From positions 1 through 64,000 of the forward strand of contig NZ_JACHBD010000004.1 in assembly GCF_014200175.1 (NCBI RefSeq): a stretch of DNA of 64,000 nucleotides, read 5' to 3'. The notes beneath the pieces were generated by a model. The model did no database searches and had not been told where the DNA came from. It worked only from the letters and a program-made list of their open reading frames with translations. Position numbers and translations under genes: made by a program. This document shows positions 8,690 to 17,565 of this stretch, piece by piece (positions within the stretch are counted from its first letter, which is position 1; every line of letters begins with the position of its first letter). This DNA is from Rhizobium lentis. GTDB lineage: Bacteria > Pseudomonadota > Alphaproteobacteria > Rhizobiales > Rhizobiaceae.

Positions 8690-9859
8690 ATGACTGCCGC
8701 AAGCACGACATCACAGCGAGACGATCGGAGCCCCTGGGCCGCGATGGCAGGCATCATCGCCACCGTCACGGTGTTTGCCGTAGCGCAGGGGCTGACCTAT
8801 CCGCTGCTGAGCTTCATCCTGGAGCGGCAGGGAACGGCCGCTGGCCTGATCGGTCTGTCGGCAGCGATGACGCCCTTGGGTTTCATTATATCGGCACCCG
8901 TCATTCCGGCGCTCTCGCGGCGCGTGGGTGCAGCGCGGCTTGCGATCCTCTGTTCGATCCTCGCCGCCCTCACCCTGATTGCGATTGCCGGACGGCAGGA
9001 CGTTTGGACCTGGATGCCGCTGCGCTTCCTGCTCGGCTTCTTTGCCAATCCACTCTATGTCATCAGCGAAACCTGGCTGATCTCGATCACCCCGGCGTCG
9101 CGCCGGGGCCGCATCATGGGCCTCTATTCATCGATCGTTTCGGCCGGCTTTGCCGTCGGTCCGCTCTCACTCGGCCTCAGTGGCACGGAAGGCTGGGCAC
9201 CCTTCCTGATCGGCATTGGGGCCTTCCTTGGCTGCGGCCTGATCGTGCTTGTCGTCGCCCTCCGCCTGCCTGACATGCCCGCGGAAGGCGAGGCAATATC
9301 GGTCGGCGGCTTCCTTGCGCGGGCGCCGCTGCTGCTGTTTGCGGTTTTCACCGCCGCCGCCTTCGAGCAGATCCTGCTCTCCCTGCTTGCCGTCTATGGC
9401 GCGGCACTCGGCAGTACCGAAAGCCGCATCGCTTCGCTGATCACCTGTTTCGTTGCCGGCAATGCCGTGCTGCAGATCCTGCTCGGGCGCGTGGCGGAAC
9501 GGTTCGGCGCGACGCGGACCATGTTGTTCTGCGTCCTCACTTGTCTTTCAGGCTGCCTGCTGCTGGCGTCAACCTTCACCACCTGGCTCATATGGCCGCT
9601 CGTTTTCATCTGGGGCGGCGTCTCGTTCGGGCTCTACACCATGTCGCTGATCCAGCTCGGCGAGCGTTTCAACGGTCAAACCCTGATCGCCGGCAATGCG
9701 GCCTTCGCCTTCGCATGGGGCGTCGGCGGCATGGCAGGCTCGCCCGCGGCCGGACTGGCAATGCAGCTGGTCGGACATCAGGGGCTGCCGTCGTCCCTCG
9801 CCCTACTCAGTTGTGTCCTGGTGCTTTCTCTGTTGGCCGCGAGGCAGCGTGAGCAATAA
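8690..9859 (+). CDS. Major facilitator superfamily transporter (probable exporter)
   Basis: A 389-residue inner-membrane protein with about twelve hydrophobic segments. It opens with WAAMAGIIATVTVFAVAQGLT and shows the loop-2/3 region RRVGAARLAILCS and the mid-protein motif FASRRGRIMG-like SRRGRIMGLYSS, typical of MFS drug or metabolite carriers of the YcaD type. The upstream ATG at 8666 is rejected in favour of 8690, which has GAGGAAA seven bases before it and places the first membrane helix normally. It is divergent from the winged-helix regulator at 7033-8541 and lies upstream of a MarR gene, a context often seen for efflux pumps. The substrate is unknown. Confidence 0.85.
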   Translation: MTAASTTSQRDDRSPWAAMAGIIATVTVFAVAQGLTYPLLSFILERQGTAAGLIGLSAAMTPLGFIISAPVIPALSRRVGAARLAILCSILAALTLIAIAGRQDVWTWMPLRFLLGFFANPLYVISETWLISITPASRRGRIMGLYSSIVSAGFAVGPLSLGLSGTEGWAPFLIGIGAFLGCGLIVLVVALRLPDMPAEGEAISVGGFLARAPLLLFAVFTAAAFEQILLSLLAVYGAALGSTESRIASLITCFVAGNAVLQILLGRVAERFGATRTMLFCVLTCLSGCLLLASTFTTWLIWPLVFIWGGVSFGLYTMSLIQLGERFNGQTLIAGNAAFAFAWGVGGMAGSPAAGLAMQLVGHQGLPSSLALLSCVLVLSLLAARQREQ

Positions 9860-9910
9860 AGGACCTCGCGTGCCTTCGATAAGTCCCCTCCGGCCGTGAG
9901 ATCCCTACTC

Positions 9911-9950
9911 TTGATTTTCGCCCGCCGCTAGATATATAACATGTTATATA
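9911..9950 (+). promoter_or_regulatory. Probable promoter with perfect 18-bp palindromic operator of the MarR gene
   Basis: TATATAACATGTTATATA at 9933-9950 is a perfect palindrome. A candidate -35 box TTGATT lies at 9911-9916, and TATATA (9933) or TATAAC (9935) gives a spacer of 16-18 bases, so the palindrome would cover the -10 region. It ends 26 bases before the MarR start codon. MarR dimers typically bind palindromes of this length and repress their own promoter, so autoregulation is a strong inference. Confidence 0.65.
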
Positions 9951-9976
9951 ACGTTCAATGGAATTGGAGAGGTTGA

Positions 9977-10483
9977 ATGGTCGAAGATGTGGTGCGAACG
10001 CTTGGCTTTTTGTGCCTGGGCAGCCGGTTGCGTCGCATCGGCGAGAGACTGCAGGCCGATACGCAGCAGGTCATCGACGAGGCCGGCCTCGGCATCCAGG
10101 CAGGTCAGTATCCATTCCTCGCGGCGATCGACCGGGCCGGGCCGCTGACGATCGGCGAGCTTGCGCAGGCGGTGGGCATCACCCAGCCCGGCGCAACGCG
10201 GACCATCGGGCAGCTTCTCGAACTCGGCTTCGTCGATATGCAGCCGGCGCCGGATGATCAGCGCCGCAGATTGGTGTCGCTATCCGACAAAGGACGGGAA
10301 CTTGTCGATCATTCGAAGGCAACCATTTGGCCGCGCGTCGCGGCTGCGGTTGCGGATCTCTGCGGCGACCTCGACGGACCGATCCTCGAGCAACTCGCCG
10401 CCATCGAAGACGGGCTGGCAGCACTGCCCCTCCTACGCCGGAGCACGGTTACAGGCCCGCACGCCCTTTCCGCCGCGCAATAG
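9977..10483 (+). CDS. MarR family transcriptional regulator
   Basis: A 168-residue winged-helix protein with the MarR pattern: dimerisation helix, then TIGELAQAVGITQPGATRTIGQLLELGFV as the recognition unit, then the wing DDQRRRLVSLSDKGREL. The ribosome-binding site GGAGAGG precedes ATG 9977. The gene sits directly behind the 18-bp palindrome at 9933-9950 and 13 bases before a GNAT acetyltransferase gene, so the two probably form one unit. The MFS gene upstream on the same strand is another plausible target. The ligand is unknown; many MarR proteins sense phenolic compounds or oxidants. Confidence 0.9.
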   Translation: MVEDVVRTLGFLCLGSRLRRIGERLQADTQQVIDEAGLGIQAGQYPFLAAIDRAGPLTIGELAQAVGITQPGATRTIGQLLELGFVDMQPAPDDQRRRLVSLSDKGRELVDHSKATIWPRVAAAVADLCGDLDGPILEQLAAIEDGLAALPLLRRSTVTGPHALSAAQ

Positions 10484-10496
10484 GGAAAGAAAGACG

Positions 10497-11177
10497 ATGA
10501 ATCATGTGCTTGACCGACCGATCTGGAGCGCGCTCAAAACCACACATGCCGCTCTTGCCGAAGGCAACAGCTACGCACGGCGATACCCGCCCTCCATCGT
10601 CCCCTTCGCAGCCTCCGCCGACGATAGCCCTGAGAGCCTCGATGCCCTGGAGAAGCTGCCGTCGGCGGAAGAGAAGATGTTTCTCGTCGAGGCCGGGCCG
10701 ATCGCCATTCCAGCGGGTCTTACCGTCGTCATGGAGGCGCCAGTGACCCAGATGGTTGCCGAGCGACCTCATGAGAGGATTTCGGATTCCCGCATTGAGC
10801 CGCTGACCGAGGCCGACGCCGCCGACATGCTTGATCTGGCGAGCTTGACCAGACCCGGGCCGTTCACCCTGCGCGCCCAGAGCCTCGGCAGCTTCTGGGG
10901 GATCAGGCATGAAGGCCGTTTGGTGGCGATGGCCGGGCAGCGTATGCGGCAGACCGGTTTCATCGAACTGAGTGGCCTTTGCACCCATCCCGAATTCCAA
11001 GGGCGTGGCCTCGGCACCCTGCTGTTCCGTTTCGTTGCCGGCGAAATCGCTTCCAGCGGCGACACGGCCTATCTGCATGTCTATGCGGGGAACACCTCCG
11101 CCATTTCCCTCTACAAGGCGCAAGGCTTCACGCTTCGCTCGGAGATGAACATGCGGGTGATCAAACGCCGCGCCTGA
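10497..11177 (+). CDS. GNAT family N-acetyltransferase (FR47-like)
   Basis: A 226-residue protein. The C-terminal half has the GNAT fold with the acetyl-CoA-binding loop HPEFQGRGLGTLLF and the closing segment VYAGNTSAISLYKAQGF. The N-terminal 110 residues are less conserved and probably form the acceptor-binding part, as in FR47-like enzymes. The start ATG 10497 follows AGGGAAAG and lies 13 bases after the MarR stop, indicating a MarR-GNAT operon. The substrate cannot be read from the sequence; the pairing suggests a detoxifying or resistance role, which is inference. Confidence 0.85.
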   Translation: MNHVLDRPIWSALKTTHAALAEGNSYARRYPPSIVPFAASADDSPESLDALEKLPSAEEKMFLVEAGPIAIPAGLTVVMEAPVTQMVAERPHERISDSRIEPLTEADAADMLDLASLTRPGPFTLRAQSLGSFWGIRHEGRLVAMAGQRMRQTGFIELSGLCTHPEFQGRGLGTLLFRFVAGEIASSGDTAYLHVYAGNTSAISLYKAQGFTLRSEMNMRVIKRRA

Positions 11178-11249
11178 GCTGGTGCTCAATGGCCGGGACG
11201 GTGTCTCCTCCCCGGCAACGTCCAATTTAAGGGGCTTCGGTTCAAGAAA

Positions 11250-14096
11250 CTACCTTACGGCCGCCGGCAGCACTTCGAATTTCCAGAATTTTTCCGGGCT
11301 GAAATAGGTTGTGGCGAATTCGCGGATCGTTGAGGCCGTTACCTCGTCGTAGCCGCTGAGATTGCCGCGTATGCGGTCCAAACGACGCGGATCCGTCTGG
11401 GCGCCGCGCAGATATTCAATCCAGTATTCGTTGCCCTGCCGCTGGTGCTTCAGCGTCTCGATGATGGGTTCGCGAGCGCGTGCGAGCTCGTCGGCGGAGA
11501 CATCATGCGACCTGAGATCATTAGCGATCTGGTCGACAAGTGCATAGAAGCGCGCCAGCTTTGTCGGATCCGTCTCGACGTAGAAATAGGCGTAGCCATA
11601 GCCGGGAATTTCCCTCGACAGATTAACGTCGCCCTCCAGCACGTAGCTTGCCCCTTCTGCAATGCGAAACTGGTCGGTGAGCCTGTTCTGGAAAATCTGG
11701 GTGACAACATTGGCTGTGAAGGAGCGCGGGAGATCGGAGAGCAAATCGCCGATGGGAGCCCCGACGACGGCGGCGGCGCTGTCTGCCCTTCCCTTATGGG
11801 TCTGCAGAACGGGCTTCTCGGTGGCCGCCGGAAAACGCACGTTACCCCAAACATTGCTCGGCGCCGCCTCCGGGCGTGGCGGCAAAGCGCCAAATGTTTC
11901 AGCTGTCAGCCGGATGGCGTCGTCCACCGTCACGTCGCCGACGATGGTGATATCGATCGGGCCATTGGACACCACAGGCCGGAACAGCGCCTCGAAATCG
12001 TCCGGCTTGGCGGCGGACAACTGGGCGCGATCGGGAAAGGTCCAGCGCGGATCGCCGGAGTGGACGAGACCTCCGAGGCTGCGGCTGACAACGCCGCCAG
12101 GAGTCGCCTCATACTGATCGAGGCCGCTCAAATAGACCTGCTGCACCCGCTTGAACGCCTCGGGGCGGTATGCGGGATCGGAGGTGTATGCCGTCATGAG
12201 TTGCAATTGCGTCGCCAGATCCTCAGTCCGCGTACGACCGTCGAACTTGAAGGAGCTGTCGCCTACCGAGACATCGAGGCCGACGATGTTGGCGGTCAGC
12301 GCCTTCTGGATATCCTGGTAGTCCATGGCCTTCACGCCGGACAGCGCGACCGCCGGCGATGCCCAGATCGGGAGGGGATGGTCATGCGGCAAGTCCAGCC
12401 GACCGCGGCCGATATCCTCGCGCACCAGCACTTCGTTGGCGCGCAGCTTGGTTGGCTTGACGGTAAGCCGTACACCATTGGAAAAGCGCACCATGGTCAG
12501 GCCGAGATCTTCGACGGCGCGGCGTTCGACCACAGCGCCCGGCGCGCCGAAATGGGTGTAGGGCCAGGCGATATCGGCTGCACTGGACGGCGCCGAGACC
12601 GCAATCGCCTTGGAAGCGTGATAGACCTGCCGGAGCGCGTCGGCTCCGCCTTGTGGCGATTGGGCGGTCTGGAGCACGATCTGCGGGCCATTGCCGGAGA
12701 AGGCACGCTGCAAGGCCTGATTGACCTCGGCCGCGGTGACGTCGTTCGTCACCCTCTCAAACAGCGAGAGGTCGTCGGCAGGCGACGTGAAGACCTGGTC
12801 GTCATCGACGCTGCCAGCCAGCGCCGAAGCGATGTCGGTGGTCGTGCGCGTCGCGGCTCCGGCGGCAGCAGCCTTCAGGGCCGAGCGATATTCGAGGATT
12901 TCGCGATCGATCTCAGCCTGGGCAACGCCGAACTGTTGAATACGACGCTGTTCCTGGTCAATGGCCCCGAGTGCCGCCCGCCATTTGTCCGGTTCGGAAT
13001 TCGCCGTGACCAGGACGACATGAGCGGAATCGAGGAGATCCTGGGACCCGACGCCGGCGCTGATGAAAGGCGCATCCGCCTTGCTGGCGATGGTGCCGAC
13101 CCGGCGTTTGAGCACCATCAGACCGAGATCTTCAATAAGCTGGGTGCGGCGCTTGGCCAAGGTGTCGGGGGCGGCGTCATAAGGACGCGTCCAGGCGATC
13201 TGGACGCTGGTCATGCCGCCGGGCACGACGACGACGTCCGCGCTTTCGCCTTTCGTCTGCAGCGCGCCGGTATCCTGACTTGCAGGCGTCGGTCCCATGG
13301 CCTTCCAGTCGCCGAAGCGCTGCCGGATTTCGATTTCCATGGCAGCCGGGTCGATATCGCCCACCACGATCAGCGTCGCCCGATCGGGCCGATAATTGGC
13401 CCGGTAGTAATCGCGGACGAGGTCCACAGGCGCATTGCTGATAATATCGGCTTTCCCGATCGGCGGGCGCATGGTCACGCGCCGGCCGGCGAGCAACGAA
13501 TTCATGATTGCGAGCCCCGCGCGGTACTGCGGCGTATCGCGCAGCCGCTCTTCCGACAGGATGACGCCGCGCTCGCGATCGAGGGCGCCGGCATCGAGGG
13601 TCAGCTCGCTCGCGGTTTCTCGCATCAGCATCAGGCCCGTGGATAGCGTCTCTGGATCGACCTCGGGCAAATCGAGTGCATAGACAGTCTCGTCATAAGA
13701 GGTATGGGCATTGGTGTCCGGTCCAAAGGCCAGGCCCTTGCGCTGCAGGATACGGATCATTTCGCCTTCGGCGACATGCGTCGAACCTTTGAAGGCCATG
13801 TGCTCGAGAACATGCGCCAGGCCCTGCTGGTCGTCGTTTTCCTCCAGTGAGCCGGAGCCGATGCGAAAGCGGATCGCTGCCTGTCCAGATGGCGTGGCGT
13901 TGCGCATGATTGCAAAGCGCATGCCGTTGGCGAGCACGCCGAAATGGACATTGGAATCGGCTTGGATGTCGCTTTGAGTTTGCGGCCAGGCGGTGGACGG
14001 CGTGTCGGCATAGGCCGGCGATGCAAAAATTGCGACAAGGGAGACCGTCGCGAGAAACCGCCAAGCGGCGGCGCATTCCATTTGTTTGGGAGACAT
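11250..14096 (-). CDS. Secreted M16 family zinc metallopeptidase (double-domain, PqqL-like)
   Basis: A 948-residue protein. The start at 14096 gives a clear signal peptide (WRFLATVSLVAIFASPAYA, cut after ADA-like AYA-D); the open frame extends to 14171, but that leader would disrupt the signal. The catalytic inverted zinc motif HxxEH is HVLEH at residues 95-99, followed by the downstream Glu region RERGVILSEE. The protein has two M16 halves, the second lacking HxxEH, as in periplasmic two-domain M16 peptidases such as PqqL. It is convergent with the GNAT gene. It probably degrades peptides in the periplasm; substrates are unknown. Confidence 0.88.
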   Translation of the reverse strand: MSPKQMECAAAWRFLATVSLVAIFASPAYADTPSTAWPQTQSDIQADSNVHFGVLANGMRFAIMRNATPSGQAAIRFRIGSGSLEENDDQQGLAHVLEHMAFKGSTHVAEGEMIRILQRKGLAFGPDTNAHTSYDETVYALDLPEVDPETLSTGLMLMRETASELTLDAGALDRERGVILSEERLRDTPQYRAGLAIMNSLLAGRRVTMRPPIGKADIISNAPVDLVRDYYRANYRPDRATLIVVGDIDPAAMEIEIRQRFGDWKAMGPTPASQDTGALQTKGESADVVVVPGGMTSVQIAWTRPYDAAPDTLAKRRTQLIEDLGLMVLKRRVGTIASKADAPFISAGVGSQDLLDSAHVVLVTANSEPDKWRAALGAIDQEQRRIQQFGVAQAEIDREILEYRSALKAAAAGAATRTTTDIASALAGSVDDDQVFTSPADDLSLFERVTNDVTAAEVNQALQRAFSGNGPQIVLQTAQSPQGGADALRQVYHASKAIAVSAPSSAADIAWPYTHFGAPGAVVERRAVEDLGLTMVRFSNGVRLTVKPTKLRANEVLVREDIGRGRLDLPHDHPLPIWASPAVALSGVKAMDYQDIQKALTANIVGLDVSVGDSSFKFDGRTRTEDLATQLQLMTAYTSDPAYRPEAFKRVQQVYLSGLDQYEATPGGVVSRSLGGLVHSGDPRWTFPDRAQLSAAKPDDFEALFRPVVSNGPIDITIVGDVTVDDAIRLTAETFGALPPRPEAAPSNVWGNVRFPAATEKPVLQTHKGRADSAAAVVGAPIGDLLSDLPRSFTANVVTQIFQNRLTDQFRIAEGASYVLEGDVNLSREIPGYGYAYFYVETDPTKLARFYALVDQIANDLRSHDVSADELARAREPIIETLKHQRQGNEYWIEYLRGAQTDPRRLDRIRGNLSGYDEVTASTIREFATTYFSPEKFWKFEVLPAAVR

Positions 14097-14389
14097 TCTT
14101 ATCCAGGCGATGAACATGAAGAGAGGAAACGACTTTGACCCGACCATTCCATAAGTTGCATATTGCTTCAACTTCCATGTGTGAATGGATAAGACGCAGA
14201 TAATTCGGGTTAGGGGGCTCCATAGAAATCTTAGAATTTTTGTATAGGCTGTTGATATTTAAATCTTATGATCGTGACTTCCGTCGTCATTCCCGGTGAA
14301 TTCCCCACACCTCGTCAATTGTCAGATCACTGTCATCGAGCCCGACTAAAGGATTGCGCTTCGACGCTGTGACCAGGAGGGCGCATTCG

Positions 14390-15385
14390 ATGGCGACATT
14401 GCAGCAAGTCGCATTCCGGGCAGGATGTTCGCTGGCGACGGCAAGCCGGGTTCTCAATCGCAACGGGCCGGCCAGCGATCTGATGGTGCGCAAGGTGCGC
14501 CGTGCCGCCGCCGAGCTCGGTTATCGCCCGGCCGGCCATGCTGTCGGGCGGCTCGGGCGCAGACCGGTAATCGGCGTCTTGATCCCGAGCATCACCAATC
14601 CGGTCTTTGCCTCGTCGCTGTCGAGTATCCAGAACCGCATGCTGGTCGCCGGCCATGGCGTCTTGATCGCCCAGTCGAATTACGATCCGGCACGCGAGGC
14701 CGATGCCGTCGCCGCACTTCTGAATGACCGGCCGACCGGGCTGATCCTCACCGTCTGCGACCCGTCGACGAGCGAGGCGCTGCTGCCCAAGCTGCCGCCG
14801 ACCGTGCTTCTCAACAACCTGCCGACGGCGCAGTTTCCGGCGGCGGTCACCGCCGATAATCGCGGCGCCGGCCGGGAGATCACGACATTCCTGATCGGCA
14901 TGGGCCACCGCCACATTCTCTTTCTCTCCGGCAATTTTGCCGCCTCCGATCGCGCTCGTCTTCGCTACCAAGGCTACCTCGACGCCATGGCCGAGAACGG
15001 CCTGACGCCGCTTGACGCGATCCAGATCTCCTTCGTCGGCGGCTATGACCAGCTCGATCTCAGTGCGGCGATGAGCGCGCTTTCGCCGACGGCGATTATC
15101 GCCTCCAACGATCTTCTGGCGCTCGGCGTCATCGGCGCGCTGAAGCGCGAGGGGCTGTCGGTGCCGGGGGATGTTTCGGTCGCCGGCTTCGACGGCATCG
15201 CCATCGGCCGGCTGATCGATCCGCCACTGACGACCATTGAAATGCCGGACGCCAGCATGGGCGCGACGGCCGCCTCGCTGCTGCTCGACATGGCGGAGAA
15301 TGCAGCCCCTGCCCGCCACCTCGACGTCGCCTATACGCTGCGCCGCGGCGGCACGGTGCGCGCCATCTCAACCACCCGGAAATAA
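14390..15385 (+). CDS. LacI family transcriptional regulator
   Basis: A 331-residue repressor-type protein. The N-terminal helix-turn-helix reads LQQVAFRAGCSLATASRVLNRNG, a mild variant of the usual VAxxAGVSxxTVSRVLN, followed by a hinge and a periplasmic-binding-protein-like ligand domain (VIGVLIPSITNPVFASSL, then IIASNDLLALGVIGAL and PGDVSVAGFDGIAIGRL). ATG 14390 is preferred over 14354 because AGGAGGG lies eight bases before it. It is convergent with the sugar-type ABC operon at 15438-20534 and shares a terminator with it, so it may regulate that operon in trans. That link is inferred from adjacency. Confidence 0.9.
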   Translation: MATLQQVAFRAGCSLATASRVLNRNGPASDLMVRKVRRAAAELGYRPAGHAVGRLGRRPVIGVLIPSITNPVFASSLSSIQNRMLVAGHGVLIAQSNYDPAREADAVAALLNDRPTGLILTVCDPSTSEALLPKLPPTVLLNNLPTAQFPAAVTADNRGAGREITTFLIGMGHRHILFLSGNFAASDRARLRYQGYLDAMAENGLTPLDAIQISFVGGYDQLDLSAAMSALSPTAIIASNDLLALGVIGALKREGLSVPGDVSVAGFDGIAIGRLIDPPLTTIEMPDASMGATAASLLLDMAENAAPARHLDVAYTLRRGGTVRAISTTRK

Positions 15386-15386
15386 A

Positions 15387-15420
15387 GGGCCGCCGCGCGC
15401 TCGGCGTGGCGGCCCCTTCT
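15387..15420. terminator. Bidirectional intrinsic terminator between LacI and ABC binding-protein genes
   Basis: GGGCCGCC (15387-15394) pairs with GGCGGCCC (15408-15415). Downstream on the plus strand is CTTCTTCT, and on the minus strand TTTATTT, so the stem can stop both convergent transcripts. Confidence 0.75.
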
Positions 15421-15437
15421 TCTGACGCGGAAAGCGA

Positions 15438-16703
15438 TCAGCTGCGCGGCAGCATGCCCTCGACGTCGGCGGCTGCGTCGTCGAGCGCTTCCTTCGGCTC
15501 GGCCGACTGGTCGACGATGCGCGAGAGGTTGTCGACGATCGTCTGGGTGACCTTGACGCCGTTGGAGCCGGGGAAGGCATACCAGGGGATCATGACCGGC
15601 ATCTGGCTGAGCCCAGCCTGGAACAGCGGGTTCTGCTTGTAGAAGTCGCCGAGATAGTCGGCCGACTTGGCGGCAAGCTCATTGTTCGGGACATAACCGG
15701 TGCCGGGCACGACGACCGAGGCGCCATAAGGGCCGGCGGCGAATTTGGCGAATTTCCAGGCGGCGTCCTGCTTGGCGGCGTCATGGGTCAGGATGACGAC
15801 GGCGTTGCCGCCCGTGGGAAGACGGCCGTTCACCGGATCGATCAGCGGGATCTTGGCGGTGCGCAGATCGAACTTGTTGCCGACATTCTTGATCGTGTTG
15901 CGCAGCGCGCCTGTGGTCTGGAACTCGAAACCGACCTTTCCGGCTGCGAAAGCCTGTTCGCCGGCCGGCTTGGTGAAAACAGGCATGCCGCCTTCGGTGA
16001 CCAGGCGATGAAGGACCTCAACGGCCTTCTGACCTTCCGGACCGTTGAAGGCGACCTTGCTTTCATCGTCGTTCAGCATCTTGCCGCCGGCGCCGAAGAG
16101 CAGTGCGGAGAACATCCAGTCGTCGCCCTGCCAACGGAAATCGATGCCGTCGACGCCGTTGCCGAGCGCCTTGATCTTGCCGCCAAGTGCAATGACCTCG
16201 TCCCAGGTCTTCGGCGGATTGTCGGGATCGCCACCGGCCTCCTTCACGAGATCGGCGTTGTAATACATGATCGGGTTGGAGGTGGCGAAAGCGAGGCCCG
16301 CTTGCTTGCCATTGACCTGGGCGAGCTTGAGGATCGTGTCGGAAAAGCCCTGCTCGGCCATGTTGCCGTCCTTCTGGACGAGCGGGCCGAGATCGACGGC
16401 GACATCGCGCTCATCGAGCATGCGCAGGCGGTTCAGGCCGATGAAGGTGATGTCGGGCATTTCGCTGGTGCCGACCTGGCGAAGGATCGTCTGGATACCT
16501 TCCTCGTAGGTCGCCGAGGGGCTGGCGAACTGGATCTTGATGTCGGGGTTCTCAGCCATGAACTTCTTCGAGATCGTGTCCATCACGTCCTTGAAGAAAC
16601 CCGGCATCGGGTAGTGAACCGTCAGCGTCGTCTCGGCATGCGCGGGAAGCGCGATTGCCATCGATACGGCCGCTGCGGCGAGAATCTGGGTGATATGTTT
16701 CAT
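15438..16703 (-). CDS. ABC transporter substrate-binding protein (UgpB/sugar family 1)
   Basis: A 421-residue periplasmic lipid-free binding protein: signal peptide ITQILAAAAVSMAIALPAHA, then the family-1 pattern TLTVHYPMPGFFKDVMDTI and IKIQFASPSATYEEGIQTIL. The middle has the typical TWDEVIALGGKIKA segment. The start follows AAGGAGAA seven bases upstream. It is the last gene of a five-gene minus-strand operon (phosphodiesterase, ATPase, permease, permease, binding protein), 25 bases after the second permease. Overall similarity is to UgpB-like and other CUT1 proteins; the ligand could be glycerol-3-phosphate, a glycerophosphodiester or an oligosaccharide. The phosphodiesterase at the operon head favours a phosphorylated ligand, as inference. 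Confidence 0.85.
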   Translation of the reverse strand: MKHITQILAAAAVSMAIALPAHAETTLTVHYPMPGFFKDVMDTISKKFMAENPDIKIQFASPSATYEEGIQTILRQVGTSEMPDITFIGLNRLRMLDERDVAVDLGPLVQKDGNMAEQGFSDTILKLAQVNGKQAGLAFATSNPIMYYNADLVKEAGGDPDNPPKTWDEVIALGGKIKALGNGVDGIDFRWQGDDWMFSALLFGAGGKMLNDDESKVAFNGPEGQKAVEVLHRLVTEGGMPVFTKPAGEQAFAAGKVGFEFQTTGALRNTIKNVGNKFDLRTAKIPLIDPVNGRLPTGGNAVVILTHDAAKQDAAWKFAKFAAGPYGASVVVPGTGYVPNNELAAKSADYLGDFYKQNPLFQAGLSQMPVMIPWYAFPGSNGVKVTQTIVDNLSRIVDQSAEPKEALDDAAADVEGMLPRS

Positions 16704-16728
16704 CGCTCGTTCTCCTTGATAAAGCCGG

Positions 16729-17565
16729 TCAGCCTTTGAGACCGGTCATGGTGATGCCCTCGACGAAACGCTTCTGCGCAAGCAGAAAGGCGGCGACGAG
16801 GGGAAGGGTAATCATGAGGGTGGCGGCCATCAGCGCGCCGTAGTCGTCGCCGGCCTCGGCGGCGCGGAAATACATCAGCCCCAGCGGCGGCGTGGCGTAG
16901 TCCTGCTTGCTGATGACGATCAGGGGCCAGTAGAGATCGTTCCAATGGGCGACGACCGAGAAGATGGCAAAGGCGGTAACCGCCGGCCAGGCATTGGGCA
17001 CGATGACGCGGACCACGGTGCCGAGCTCCGACATCCCGTCGAGACGAGCGGCATGGATGAGATCATCCGGCATGGCGCGGAAGAACTGCAGGAACATGAA
17101 GATCGCGAAGACCGAAATCGTGAAGGGCGCGATGAGCGCGGCATAGCTGTTGAGCAGCGAGGCGCGGTCAAAGGCGACATAGAGCGGCAGCGCGGTCGCA
17201 TGGATCGGCACGAGAAGGCCGAGCATAACAAGCACCATCATGGCTCGCGCCGCGCCGAAGCGCAGCTTCGCCATGGCATAGGCGCAGGGGATGGCCACCA
17301 GCACCTGAAAAAAGAAGATCAGCCCGCAGACGACGACGCCGTTCCACAGGAGCCGCGCCATCGGCACCCGGCTCAAGGCCTTGGCGAAATTCTCGGCATA
17401 GGCGAAATGCGCCGGGATGAGCGACAGCGACGAGGTGAAGATGTCGCTCTGCGTCTTGCCGGCCGCCGAGATCATGAAGATGTAAGGGGCCAGGAAGATG
17501 ATCGCCCCGAGGGCAAGCAGGCTCAGGCGGATGACCCTGCCGAGGGAAAAAGCGCTTGCCGTCAT
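16729..17565 (-). CDS. ABC transporter permease, CUT1 type (UgpE/MalG-like)
   Basis: A 278-residue inner-membrane protein with six predicted helices. The cytoplasmic coupling motif reads DDLIHAARLDGMSELGTVVRVIVPNAWPA in segments, the EAA loop that contacts the ATPase. It pairs with the permease at 17562-18485; the two reading frames overlap by four bases (ATGA), so translation is coupled. It forms the second half of the membrane channel in the operon. Length and position are normal for the MalG/UgpE group. Confidence 0.88.
   Translation of the reverse strand: MTASAFSLGRVIRLSLLALGAIIFLAPYIFMISAAGKTQSDIFTSSLSLIPAHFAYAENFAKALSRVPMARLLWNGVVVCGLIFFFQVLVAIPCAYAMAKLRFGAARAMMVLVMLGLLVPIHATALPLYVAFDRASLLNSYAALIAPFTISVFAIFMFLQFFRAMPDDLIHAARLDGMSELGTVVRVIVPNAWPAVTAFAIFSVVAHWNDLYWPLIVISKQDYATPPLGLMYFRAAEAGDDYGALMAATLMITLPLVAAFLLAQKRFVEGITMTGLKG

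Noticed and set aside
11445..13646. 733-residue plus-strand open frame
   Set aside because: Entirely antisense to the M16 peptidase, with no recognisable domain; Arg/Asp/His-rich composition typical of shadow frames.
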